Shown: positions 1 through 5,531 of the stretch, in pieces
Position numbering within the stretch: position 1 is the first letter of the stretch
How the letters are laid out: the number at the start of each line of letters is the position of its first letter
Assembly (NCBI GenBank): GCA_038199755.1
Contig: JBBPYR010000194.1
Coordinates: 1-6,491 of the forward strand
Source of the DNA: JBBPYR01 sp038199755
GTDB taxonomy: Bacteria; Chloroflexota; Ktedonobacteria; Ktedonobacterales; Ktedonobacteraceae
Length of the DNA: 6,491 bases
Reading direction: 5' to 3'
Made by a program: the position numbers and the translations under genes
The notes under the pieces: generated by a model
The model's database searches: none
What the model saw: the letters and a program-made list of their open reading frames with translations, nothing else
What the model was told of the DNA's origin: nothing

Positions 1-20
1 CAGATACTGCTGGCGAACCC
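1..20 (+). repeat. Left terminal inverted repeat of the IS
   Basis: Reads CAGATACTGCTGGCGAACCC. The reverse complement of 1773-1792 is identical except for T in place of C at position 19. Similarity ends after base 20. Confidence 0.92.
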
Positions 21-23
21 TTC

Positions 24-1682
24 TCAGGCAACGGCAGATCGCGAAGCTAAGGCCGCAAAGCGAGAAGTGCGGGTCTTGGCCCGTGGGGTTTTGGAAAGCC
101 AATCGTGCAAACGAGAGAGATTGAGGGCCACCGCACTGCTCACTTGTTGCAGATGCGTTTTGGCTAAGCCCACATAGCGGCTGTGACGAGCACCAAAGGC
201 TCTCACGTCTTGGGAAATGGTGCCTTCTATCCCAGCGCGAGCCGCATAGCGGTCTTTGAAGTCCTTCGTGTGTTGCTCGCGGCGGCGCGCTTGCAACGCT
301 TCGTGCTGGCTTTGAACAGGGACCGTCAACTGGCGTGGTTGCACCGGGGAGCGGGTGCAGTGGGCACGCACCTCACAGGCGGTGCAGGTTGGCGTCGCAA
401 AGCGGATGGTGATGACCTCCTGGCCTCCTGCCACTTGGCGCGGATGCCAGATGACACTGTGCTGGCCTTGCGGACAGGTGGCGAACTGGTGGCTCCAGTC
501 GATGCGAAACTGCGAGATGTCATAGCCATCGGCTTGCTGCGCTTGCCAGCTGACATCGGGACGCACTGGACCCAGAAGCTGCACTCCATAGTCCTGCCGA
601 CTGCTCACCAACTCCTGGGCATCCACATACCCGCTATCCATCAGATGCACCTGGGGGAGCAGTTCGCGAGCGGCCAAGGCCTGATGAATGCGCGGAGTCT
701 GCACTCCATCGCTGATGGGGGCAAACGTCGTTTCGACATGGGTCAGCAGATGCACCTGCTGCTCATCACAACTTTCGCTCAAATGCACTTTATAGCCTAT
801 CCCACTGAGATCGCGTTTGGTGCTGTAGCGAGCCTCGGGGTCATAGGGCGAATCATGGCGGATCAGGCACGGGGGTAAATCCTCTTTGGCTCGTAGATGC
901 ACCTGGCCCTCCTGCTGCACAAACTGATGGAGCCACGTGATGCGCAGTTCTTGCACGGAGGGCACCTCGCGCAGCAAGGCGGCAGCGGGGTCCTCAAAGA
1001 CGCGGCGCAGCAAGAGAGAGCCATCGCTTCCGATCTGGTCGGCGACCTGTTGGCGTTGGGCTTGTGCCTTGGGCAAGCGTCCCTCCTCAATGCGTCGGCC
1101 ATAGCGCTCAAACCAAGCCGCAGGGACCCAGTTCGTGAGCCAGTCGGGGGTCAGCGTCGCGATATCCTCCAACGCTGCTCGCAATGTCTCTCCTACCAAT
1201 TCGAGTCGATTGAGCAGCCGAATGGCGGCCAGCACATGGGTCGAGTCGGTGCGTTGTTTGCCTCCCGCTTTGAGCCAGCCATGCGTTTTACACTGCTCCA
1301 ACAGGACATCCAACAAGCGTTCCCCCGCCTCATGAGCTAGCAGACGAGCACGAAACTCACAGAGCACCGAGGCATCAAAGCCCGCATCGCTCAATTCGAG
1401 TCCCAAGGCATACTTCCAATCAATGCAGCGGCGCACGGCGTCGGCGGCTTGTCGGTCAGAGAGCCCCTCCCGAAACTGGAAAACCGTCACTAACGCCAGC
1501 CGCCAAGGGGCGAGCGCAGGCTGTCCAACGGCAGGAAACAAGTCGGCAAAGGTTTCATTGGTGTAGATCGTCCCCAATTCATCACGGATCGTGAGGTAGA
1601 GGGAGCCTTTGGGAAAGGCCGCATGTGCGATGCGCGCCGTTTCTTCTGGGACCGGATCAATGGGTAGCAACGGTAAAGACAT
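24..1682 (-). CDS. IS1182-family transposase (DDE type)
   Basis: The 552-residue protein would catalyse excision and insertion of the surrounding element. Residues ~23-115 resemble the InsH-type N-terminal (DUF772) domain, including the REGLSDRQAADAVRRCIDWK stretch. The DDE catalytic triad can be placed by motif: D146 in TDSTHV, D349 in LMDSGYVDAQEL and E486 in AGIEGTISQ. Cysteines C403, C433, C436 and C442 (CxxCx5C in the last three) lie between the second D and the E, as in the DDE_Tnp_1_6-type C-terminal domain of this family. The length is normal and there is no frameshift. The ATG start is fixed by an AAGGAGG ribosome site 7 nt upstream (1690-1696). Family assignment is by recognition; the exact ISfinder group is not determined. 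Confidence 0.93.
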   Translation of the reverse strand: MSLPLLPIDPVPEETARIAHAAFPKGSLYLTIRDELGTIYTNETFADLFPAVGQPALAPWRLALVTVFQFREGLSDRQAADAVRRCIDWKYALGLELSDAGFDASVLCEFRARLLAHEAGERLLDVLLEQCKTHGWLKAGGKQRTDSTHVLAAIRLLNRLELVGETLRAALEDIATLTPDWLTNWVPAAWFERYGRRIEEGRLPKAQAQRQQVADQIGSDGSLLLRRVFEDPAAALLREVPSVQELRITWLHQFVQQEGQVHLRAKEDLPPCLIRHDSPYDPEARYSTKRDLSGIGYKVHLSESCDEQQVHLLTHVETTFAPISDGVQTPRIHQALAARELLPQVHLMDSGYVDAQELVSSRQDYGVQLLGPVRPDVSWQAQQADGYDISQFRIDWSHQFATCPQGQHSVIWHPRQVAGGQEVITIRFATPTCTACEVRAHCTRSPVQPRQLTVPVQSQHEALQARRREQHTKDFKDRYAARAGIEGTISQDVRAFGARHSRYVGLAKTHLQQVSSAVALNLSRLHDWLSKTPRAKTRTSRFAALASRSAVA

Positions 1683-1728
1683 CAGCGTTCCTCCTTGGAT
1701 TGGCTAGGCTTCTTCCTCTTTCACCCCT

Positions 1729-1757
1729 ATTCTACCAAACCCCCATCCTTTTGTCTC
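1729..1757 (-). promoter_or_regulatory. Candidate transposase promoter inside the IS
   Basis: On the minus strand, GAGACA (1752-1757) is followed after 17 bp by TAGAAT (1729-1734). A TG dinucleotide one base ahead of the -10 gives an extended -10. It lies ~47 bp upstream of the transposase ATG. The -35 matches consensus at only four positions, so this is a plausible but unproven site. Confidence 0.4.
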
Positions 1758-1772
1758 GTTTTTTTCTCTCAG

Positions 1773-1792
1773 GAGTTCGCCAGCAGTATCTG
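1773..1792 (-). repeat. Right terminal inverted repeat of the IS
   Basis: Read on the minus strand this is CAGATACTGCTGGCGAACTC, matching the left end at 19 of 20 bases. It marks the transposase-upstream end of the element and abuts a set of 9-nt direct repeats in the flanking DNA. Confidence 0.92.
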
Positions 1793-1826
1793 TAACATCT
1801 GTAACATTTGAAACAAGTGTAACAAT
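1791..1826. repeat. Four 9-nt direct repeats (TGTAACAWY-like) beside the IS
   Basis: Consecutive 9-mers TGTAACATC, TGTAACATT, TGAAACAAG and TGTAACAAT run from the IS end to just before the stop codon at 1829. The first unit borrows its TG from the last two bases of the IS, so there are three complete flanking units plus one that is partly element. They occupy the 3' untranslated region of the 1829-2548 gene, where a terminator might be expected; no hairpin is seen there. Confidence 0.6.
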
Positions 1827-1828
1827 CA

Positions 1829-2548
1829 TCACGGCAATAGCTCTTGTAGAGTTACCTTGCCAATTACCATTAATCCGCTCTGCTGGCCCTTCGCCGTCAC
1901 TATATACGTACCCTTCATATCCGCAGGTGGCTCAAAGCTAAAATAGCCCTCACCATTATAATGGGCAGCAACGTGACCCAGTTGCTGACCCCCACTCCCA
2001 TGCGCGTTCCAGCTGATCGTCAGCGTCTCATAGGCGGCGAAGTTGCTCAGGTGCAACAACAACATCTGACTATTGTCATTGTCGGATACACGGCTGATCT
2101 GCATAGCAGGAGCCACCACGCGAAACGGCACAGCCAGCGTTTTCGGCTGCATACCCTTTGCCCGCTGTAATGCAATAGTATAACGAGCAGGAGCGAGTCC
2201 CATCGGCACATAGAAGCCAGCATAGAAGAGATTCCCACTCACGTCAGCCGTTGCTTGACCCAAAGAGATCGTCCTTCGCGGGGTTTGCCAATCCACAGTC
2301 ATCTGCTCATTGGCGCGAAAACCAGTGCCCGAAAGATAAAAATAGCTACCAGCACCCGCACTTTCAGGTGTCGATCTTACCTGTGGCCAAAGAGGGAAGC
2401 CATGACGTTGCACGGACGCGGGAGCATTGCCGCGTGCATAGGTTTTCGTACTCGCCGAAAACTGAAACACCGCGAGGGTCACAATGAGGAGCAATAACGC
2501 GAGTGCCACCACTAGAGAAGATCGTCGAATATTTCTTGGTATCATCAT
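1829..2548 (-). CDS. Membrane-anchored exported protein with two tandem Ig-like/IPT-like repeats
   Basis: I do not recognise a named family. From the ATG at 2548 the product is 239 residues. A basic N-terminus (RNIRR) precedes one hydrophobic segment at ~12-30, a signal anchor or uncleaved signal peptide, so the rest should lie outside the membrane. Two related repeats follow (~67-146 and ~148-237). LSGTGFRANEQMTVDW in the first aligns with LSNFAAYETLTISW in the second, and LGQATADVSGNLFY with LGHVAAHYNGEGYF. Each repeat ends in a Y-T-I or Y-I-V strand, suggesting beta-sandwich folds. No catalytic motif and no cysteine is visible, so a surface binding or structural role is inferred. The start was chosen for its AAAGGA site at 7 nt. 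A TTG at 2575 and an ATG at 2566 are longer alternatives with poorer ribosome sites. The gene is probably monocistronic, from the promoter at 2608-2635. Confidence 0.8.
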   Translation of the reverse strand: MMIPRNIRRSSLVVALALLLLIVTLAVFQFSASTKTYARGNAPASVQRHGFPLWPQVRSTPESAGAGSYFYLSGTGFRANEQMTVDWQTPRRTISLGQATADVSGNLFYAGFYVPMGLAPARYTIALQRAKGMQPKTLAVPFRVVAPAMQISRVSDNDNSQMLLLHLSNFAAYETLTISWNAHGSGGQQLGHVAAHYNGEGYFSFEPPADMKGTYIVTAKGQQSGLMVIGKVTLQELLP

Positions 2549-2555
2549 CCACACA

Positions 2556-2561
2556 TCCTTT
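2556..2561 (-). promoter_or_regulatory. Ribosome binding site favouring the 2548 start
   Basis: AAAGGA on the minus strand lies 7 nt before the ATG at 2546-2548 (10 nt before the next ATG). It falls inside the longer reading frame that begins with TTG at 2575, which argues that the frame is really entered at 2548. Confidence 0.6.
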
Positions 2562-2576
2562 ACCATTTCCACCAAT

Positions 2577-2597
2577 CACACAATATACCATTGTGTG
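2577..2597. promoter_or_regulatory. Perfect 8-bp dyad over the expected transcription start (possible operator or 5' UTR hairpin)
   Basis: CACACAAT (2577-2584) and ATTGTGTG (2590-2597) are perfect reverse complements separated by ATACC. The dyad begins about four bases after the start expected from the minus-strand promoter at 2608-2635 and ends 28 bp before the chosen start codon. Its placement suits a repressor operator or a stabilising 5' hairpin; no regulator is identified. Confidence 0.5.
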
Positions 2598-2607
2598 TTC
2601 GCTATCC

Positions 2608-2635
2608 ATTATAAGCAATTAGCCGCGTATAACAA
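2608..2635 (-). promoter_or_regulatory. Sigma-70 type promoter of the 1829-2548 gene
   Basis: On the minus strand, TTGTTA (2630-2635) is followed after 16 bp by a perfect TATAAT (2608-2613). Transcription would start near 2601, giving a ~53-nt leader ahead of the ATG at 2548. This is the clearest promoter in the window. Confidence 0.65.
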
Positions 2636-2787
2636 TCGAAAAGGGTCAATTTTCGGAAAAAGCAGGGTATCCCTAACAAAATCCCCCAAATTGGTCTCCA
2701 AAAACCTTTCAAATTTCGCCAAAATAGTGTATATTTATTAGGTACCTTTTCAATTCGACATATTTGGCGTCCCTTTAGGATGCCTTT
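2636..2787. other. AT-rich intergenic stretch without a supported gene
   Basis: No convincing coding frame is present. It contains an imperfect direct repeat (ACCTTTCAAATTTCG near 2704-2718 and ACCTTTTCAATTCG near 2743-2756) and a 7-bp inverted repeat (CGCCAAA 2717-2723, TTTGGCG 2763-2769). There is also a duplicated CCTTTAGG (2772-2779 and 2783-2790). A TATATT at 2730-2735 could be a plus-strand -10, but no good -35 goes with it. Confidence 0.4.
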
Positions 2788-2875
2788 AGGCGGGTTGTGT
2801 TTCGCCCATGCATAGACAGATTTGCTAGTTTTGCAAGGGTGAGCAAACACAACCCGCCTTTTTATGCCTTTTTTT
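2788..2875 (+). terminator. Long hairpin followed by two T-runs (orphan terminator or 3' end of a small RNA)
   Basis: The arms GGCGGGTTGTGTTT (2789-2802) and AAACACAACCCGCC (2845-2858) are perfect complements. An outer A-T pair and an inner CGCCC/GGGTG helix extend the stem. The closing loop is ~29 nt, unusually large for a terminator. TTTTT follows at once (2859-2863) and seven T at 2869-2875, so it reads as an intrinsic terminator on the plus strand only. No plus-strand gene lies upstream in the window, so it may end an unannotated short transcript or insulate the sigma operon from antisense read-through. Confidence 0.55.
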
Positions 2876-2967
2876 CTCATTCCTAATACTGCATATGCAC
2901 TATTCTGTGTGCAGTCGCTTGTAACTTCGCTCCGTATATAGAAGTAAGATAGCTCTCACATTCTTAC
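2876..2967. other. Region upstream of the sigma operon; promoter not assigned
   Basis: Contains a perfect 10-bp palindrome TGCATATGCA (2890-2899) and a 6-bp inverted repeat (GTAAGA 2944-2949, TCTTAC 2962-2967). TTGTAA (2919-2924) and TATATA (2935-2940) resemble promoter hexamers, but the 10-bp spacing is wrong. I also see no ECF-type GGAAC/CGT pair at 16-17 bp. The operon promoter should lie here but cannot be fixed from sequence alone. Confidence 0.3.
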
Positions 2968-3066
2968 GTTCGTACTGTGAGGCAGCGTTATGACGACCAA
3001 GTGGTTCGTCACCGCCATATGACGATATGGTGGCAGGACATGCTGCCTCACAGTACAAACATTTTT
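2968..3066 (+). promoter_or_regulatory. Branched stem-loop leader ahead of the sigma factor gene (candidate cis-regulatory RNA or attenuator)
   Basis: An outer inverted repeat of 19 bp with one mismatch (2968-2986 with 3042-3060; 15 bp perfect at its core) encloses two further hairpins placed back to back. The first pairs TGACGA (2991-2996) with TCGTCA (3006-3011). The second pairs CCGCCATAT (3012-3020) with ATATGGTGG (3025-3033) around a GACG loop, with one G-U. The transcript would fold into a three-way junction. ATTTTT (3061-3066) directly follows the outer stem, as in an intrinsic terminator, and the GTG start of the sigma gene is only 31 nt further on. A transcribed attenuator or riboregulator is one reading; a small MITE-like element with long terminal repeats is another, although no flanking target duplication is seen. 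Confidence 0.5.
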
Positions 3067-3084
3067 CATACTACAACCCAGACC

Positions 3085-3090
3085 AGGGAG
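3085..3090 (+). promoter_or_regulatory. Ribosome binding site fixing the GTG start of the sigma gene
   Basis: AGGGAG ends 7 nt before GTG at 3098. The ATG at 3091 is in another frame and directly adjoins the site, so it cannot be the start; the next in-frame Met is inside the sigma-2 domain. Confidence 0.7.
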
Positions 3091-3097
3091 ATGCCTC

Positions 3098-3745
3098 GTG
3101 AAGACGCCGCACGGCTCACAAGGGCAAACGAGAACGACTGCACATCGCATCACAGCACAACAAAATGGACAGACAGATGCATCTTGGGATTCGACACAGC
3201 AAAACACAGCGCAACGGAGCGAAGATGTGCAAGCGTTTCAAACGTTTTATCAAGAAAATCTCGGTATCATCTACCGTTTTGTTTATAGCAAGGTAGGGAA
3301 CCGCGAAGAGGCAGAAGATCTGACCTCACAAATATTCATGAAGGCTGTACGTAGCATGGACGCGACACGTGGCCCATTGAGCATGCAAAAATGGCTATTC
3401 CAAGTGGCGCGTACCACGTTGGCCGATTATTGGCGTACCTATTATCGTGGCTCTATCAGTTCTCTAGAGGAACTTCTCGACGCTGGTTGGGAGGGTCCGA
3501 CCGAAGGAGAAACGATAGAGATAAGTATTCATCCATCGGAGCGCGTACAACGTATCCTCCGTGCTTTGCCAGAGCACTATCAAGAGGTGTTGACCTGTCG
3601 TTTTCTCCTCAACCTTTCCATCAAGGAAACCGCCTTGCACATGGGATTAACCGAGGCAAACGTCAAGGTGTTGCAGTTTCGTGCGCTAAAACGCGCCGCC
3701 GACCTCGAACCATTCATTACAGCGGAGAAACATCATGGCAGGTGA
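3098..3745 (+). CDS. ECF-type RNA polymerase sigma factor
   Basis: This 215-residue sigma-70 family protein should direct RNA polymerase to a set of alternative promoters. The first ~42 residues are a polar Gln/Thr/Ser-rich extension without a domain. Sigma-2 spans ~46-117, with YRFVYSKVGNREEAEDLTSQ and the region 2.3/2.4 stretch MQKWLFQVARTTLADYWR. A linker (118-148) leads to sigma-4 at ~149-201, whose helix-turn-helix reads LSIKETALHMGLTEANVKVL before a basic RALKRA helix. Sigma-3 is absent, as in ECF factors. The start is GTG, set by AGGGAG. The last 11 nt overlap the Rieske/anti-sigma-like gene, implying translational coupling and roughly matched amounts of the two proteins. A branched leader lies just upstream. 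The target regulon is unknown; autoregulation is common for the class but no ECF promoter was found here. Confidence 0.92.
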   Translation: MKTPHGSQGQTRTTAHRITAQQNGQTDASWDSTQQNTAQRSEDVQAFQTFYQENLGIIYRFVYSKVGNREEAEDLTSQIFMKAVRSMDATRGPLSMQKWLFQVARTTLADYWRTYYRGSISSLEELLDAGWEGPTEGETIEISIHPSERVQRILRALPEHYQEVLTCRFLLNLSIKETALHMGLTEANVKVLQFRALKRAADLEPFITAEKHHGR

Positions 3746-4634
3746 AGATCAGGAACGATTTGAAGACTATCTAGAGCTAGAACGCTACATTGAAGAGCTA
3801 CAGGCTGGACATGCAGCATACCCGCCCAAAGATATGACGACCGAGCAGGCCAGCATTTATCGGATGGCGGCCCTCTTTCGCTCAGCAGTACCCAATGCCG
3901 CCGAGCCACACCCCGACTTCGCCGAACAACTCAAGGCACGTCTCCTCGCTGGAGAGCTAGAGCCAGCCATTGAACGGGTGCAACAAGGTGCTGAGATCGT
4001 GCCTCCCCTCGTGACCAGCACAGCAGCCACCAGCACGCCAGAACGAGCGGAACCCGTGAAAGGCACGAAGAAACGTGTCAGCTTTGTCTCGCGGCGCACC
4101 CTGCTGGCTGGAGGTGCGATAGCAGCCGCAGCCTCGTTTGCCATCGGCGTCGGACTCGACCGCACCATAGGCGAACAATCGGAAAACACAGGGATAAGGG
4201 TAGGAACCGCGAGCAGTACGCCAACGAGCAGCAATATCGCAGCGATCCAAAACACCATGATCGGGCTTGAAGGACCGACGAACTGGCTCTTCGTCACCAC
4301 TCTGGCCGAACTTGGTAGCAACGCGACCCGCTTCGTCTCCGATGCCATCATTGGTTATGTGGTACGTGACGAGACGGCAGCCAACACCAAGACTACCGCT
4401 ACAGCGCCAGCGATTATCGCCATGTCTGCCGCCTGTACACACATGGGCTGCATCGTGCGCTGGGAGCAGGCAGATCATCAATTCCATTGTCCCTGTCACG
4501 ACGCGTTGTTTACTTCACAGGGTGAGGGTGTCGTCCATGATCGCTACACAACCCCGCTGCCCTCTCTTCCGCGCCTGAACACCAAAGTGGTCGATGGCAA
4601 TATCTATGTTGAAGTGCCAGCCCAAAATAGCTAG
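3735..4634 (+). CDS. Tat-anchored Rieske [2Fe-2S] protein with cytoplasmic N-terminal domain; probable anti-sigma factor
   Basis: The 299 residues form three parts. Residues 1-~118 are a hydrophilic, cysteine-free domain whose first ~75 residues look helical (LELERYIEELQ, ASIYRMAALFRSA, FAEQLKARLLAGE), then a linker. Residues 119-140 hold a twin-arginine motif, SRRTLLAGG, and a hydrophobic segment, so the C-terminus should be exported folded by Tat. A Ser/Thr linker leads to a Rieske domain: box I CTHMGC (C234, H236, C239) and box II CPCH (C252, C254, H255). The expected ligands are C234, H236, C252 and H255, with C239-C254 as the disulfide. These four cysteines are the only ones in the protein. 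Box II has DA where GS is usual. Start: ATG with GGAG 7 nt upstream, inside the sigma gene. Sigma overlap and topology suggest a redox-responsive anti-sigma factor. A plain electron-transfer Rieske subunit is the alternative, but no cytochrome b gene is nearby. Confidence 0.85.
   Translation: MAGEDQERFEDYLELERYIEELQAGHAAYPPKDMTTEQASIYRMAALFRSAVPNAAEPHPDFAEQLKARLLAGELEPAIERVQQGAEIVPPLVTSTAATSTPERAEPVKGTKKRVSFVSRRTLLAGGAIAAAASFAIGVGLDRTIGEQSENTGIRVGTASSTPTSSNIAAIQNTMIGLEGPTNWLFVTTLAELGSNATRFVSDAIIGYVVRDETAANTKTTATAPAIIAMSAACTHMGCIVRWEQADHQFHCPCHDALFTSQGEGVVHDRYTTPLPSLPRLNTKVVDGNIYVEVPAQNS
4631..4634. other. CTAG shared by two converging stop codons
   Basis: TAG at 4632-4634 ends the Rieske gene on the plus strand. 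CTA at 4631-4633 is TAG on the minus strand and ends otsB. The genes therefore overlap tail to tail by 4 bp, leaving no room for a terminator between them; I see no T-tailed hairpin close by on either strand. Confidence 0.95.
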
Positions 4635-5458
4635 AGTGCCGCCACTATCTCCACCATCTCTGCCAGTAGATGTGCCATGCCCTCTACCTCGTCCACGATG
4701 TAATCAGCGTGCGCTAGCAGTTCGGGAAGGGTATCGTGATGGCGCACAACGATAGAGAAGGCACCATATCCCTCCTGACGTAGACGAACTATCTCCATGA
4801 CAGCATCCAGGTCGGTGCGGTCATCCCCTGCAAACACAATGCCACGGAGTTTGTACATTTCCACATAGCGGCGCAGCGCATAGCCCTTATTAATTGCCAA
4901 TGGAGCCAAGACCTCCACCACGCTTTTCCCCTCGCCCAAGCGCATATGCAAACGTCGCGCAGGCTCCTCCAACAGCGCGAATATCTGCTGGCGTGCCTGC
5001 TCAGGATGAGAGGCGAGACGGTAGTGGAGTGAGCCACCAACACGTTTGCGCTGCACAATGATCCCTCCCGCACCAACCGCCCCTTCTGGTCCTGCACCAT
5101 TGCTAAAATGCTGCTCAGCTAAATCAAGCAACTGCTGCCCCGCTTCCACATAGGGCAAGGCGGCTGGTTCGAGCTGCACCTCATGCGTCGCGGGTAGTCC
5201 AGCAGACCACTCCAGGCCGTGCGTGCCGATATACGTCAAACCCTCCACATTCACCATGGCCGCGCCATCATCAACCGCTCTGCCAGTCATAATCGCCACC
5301 TGCGCACGTGTGTGCGCCTTCGCCAGTAGGTCTGCGACGCCGGGGTAGAGAGTTGCCGCGTCAGGTGTTGGCACGATAGGACTCAACGTCCCGTCAATAT
5401 CAAAAACCAAGCCCAACGGCTGTTGTGCTAACACAGTTCGTAATTGCGCTGGTAACAT
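4631..5458 (-). CDS. otsB: Trehalose-6-phosphate phosphatase
   Basis: This HAD-superfamily enzyme removes phosphate from trehalose 6-phosphate, the second step of the OtsA/OtsB route to the compatible solute trehalose, in the cytoplasm. The motifs are complete: motif I DIDGTLSPI with nucleophile D20 and acid/base D22, motif II IMTGR (T58), motif III lysine probably K191 in INKG, and motif IV GDDRTDLDA (D212, D213, D216). The GTHGLEW stretch at 78-84 corresponds to the substrate-side GxHG signature of this family. The 275-residue length is normal. The ATG at 5458 has GGAG 11 nt upstream, a rather long spacing. No trehalose-6-phosphate synthase gene lies in the window, so the partner must be elsewhere. 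The gene is divergent from the 5626-6243 gene and convergent with the sigma/Rieske operon. Confidence 0.93.
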   Translation of the reverse strand: MLPAQLRTVLAQQPLGLVFDIDGTLSPIVPTPDAATLYPGVADLLAKAHTRAQVAIMTGRAVDDGAAMVNVEGLTYIGTHGLEWSAGLPATHEVQLEPAALPYVEAGQQLLDLAEQHFSNGAGPEGAVGAGGIIVQRKRVGGSLHYRLASHPEQARQQIFALLEEPARRLHMRLGEGKSVVEVLAPLAINKGYALRRYVEMYKLRGIVFAGDDRTDLDAVMEIVRLRQEGYGAFSIVVRHHDTLPELLAHADYIVDEVEGMAHLLAEMVEIVAAL

Positions 5459-5531
5459 AGTATTTGTTTCTCCATATCCTCTATTTCATTCCTCGCTTTG
5501 ATCTTATCACGCCCATGTTAAAAGAAAAGAG

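Larger units (their letters stand above)
1..1792 (-). mobile_element. Complete IS1182-family insertion sequence
   Basis: A single-gene insertion sequence bounded by 20-bp inverted repeats that match at 19 of 20 positions (1-20 and 1773-1792). It encloses one intact transposase gene on the minus strand that fills almost the whole element; the stop codon is only 3 bp inside the left repeat. The 1792-bp size and the transposase type fit the IS1182 family. The reading frame, ribosome site and both ends are intact, so the copy may be active or recently inserted. A target duplication cannot be checked because the window begins exactly at the left end. Such a start would also be expected if an assembly broke at a repeated element. 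The element sits just downstream of the 1829-2548 gene and is transcribed in the same direction. Confidence 0.88.

Noticed and set aside
183..878. 231-residue plus-strand open frame within the IS
   Set aside because: Antisense shadow of the transposase; no ribosome site or recognisable domain, while the opposite strand carries a complete DDE protein.
2602..2880. 92-residue minus-strand open frame
   Set aside because: It runs through the terminator hairpin and through the TATAAT promoter of the 1829-2548 gene, has a poorly spaced ribosome site and matches no family.
2972..3056. tRNA- or cloverleaf-like RNA gene
   Set aside because: The branched fold superficially resembles one, but the 15-bp outer stem, the lack of an anticodon arm and T-loop sequence, and the lack of a CCA-type acceptor end rule out a tRNA.
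2977..3288. 103-residue plus-strand frame containing the ATG at 3091
   Set aside because: It is out of frame with the sigma domains, overlaps the structured leader and stops inside sigma-2; the AGGGAG site is correctly spaced for the GTG at 3098 instead.
3735..4088. Zinc-binding (ZAS) anti-sigma domain in the N-terminus of the Rieske protein
   Set aside because: No cysteine occurs before residue 234, so the HxxxCxxC motif of ZAS domains is absent; any anti-sigma function must use another fold.
3857..4499. Two long minus-strand frames (164 and 180 residues) opposite the Rieske gene
   Set aside because: Shadows of the GC-rich Rieske coding frame; no motifs, and the plus-strand frame has clear Rieske and Tat signatures.
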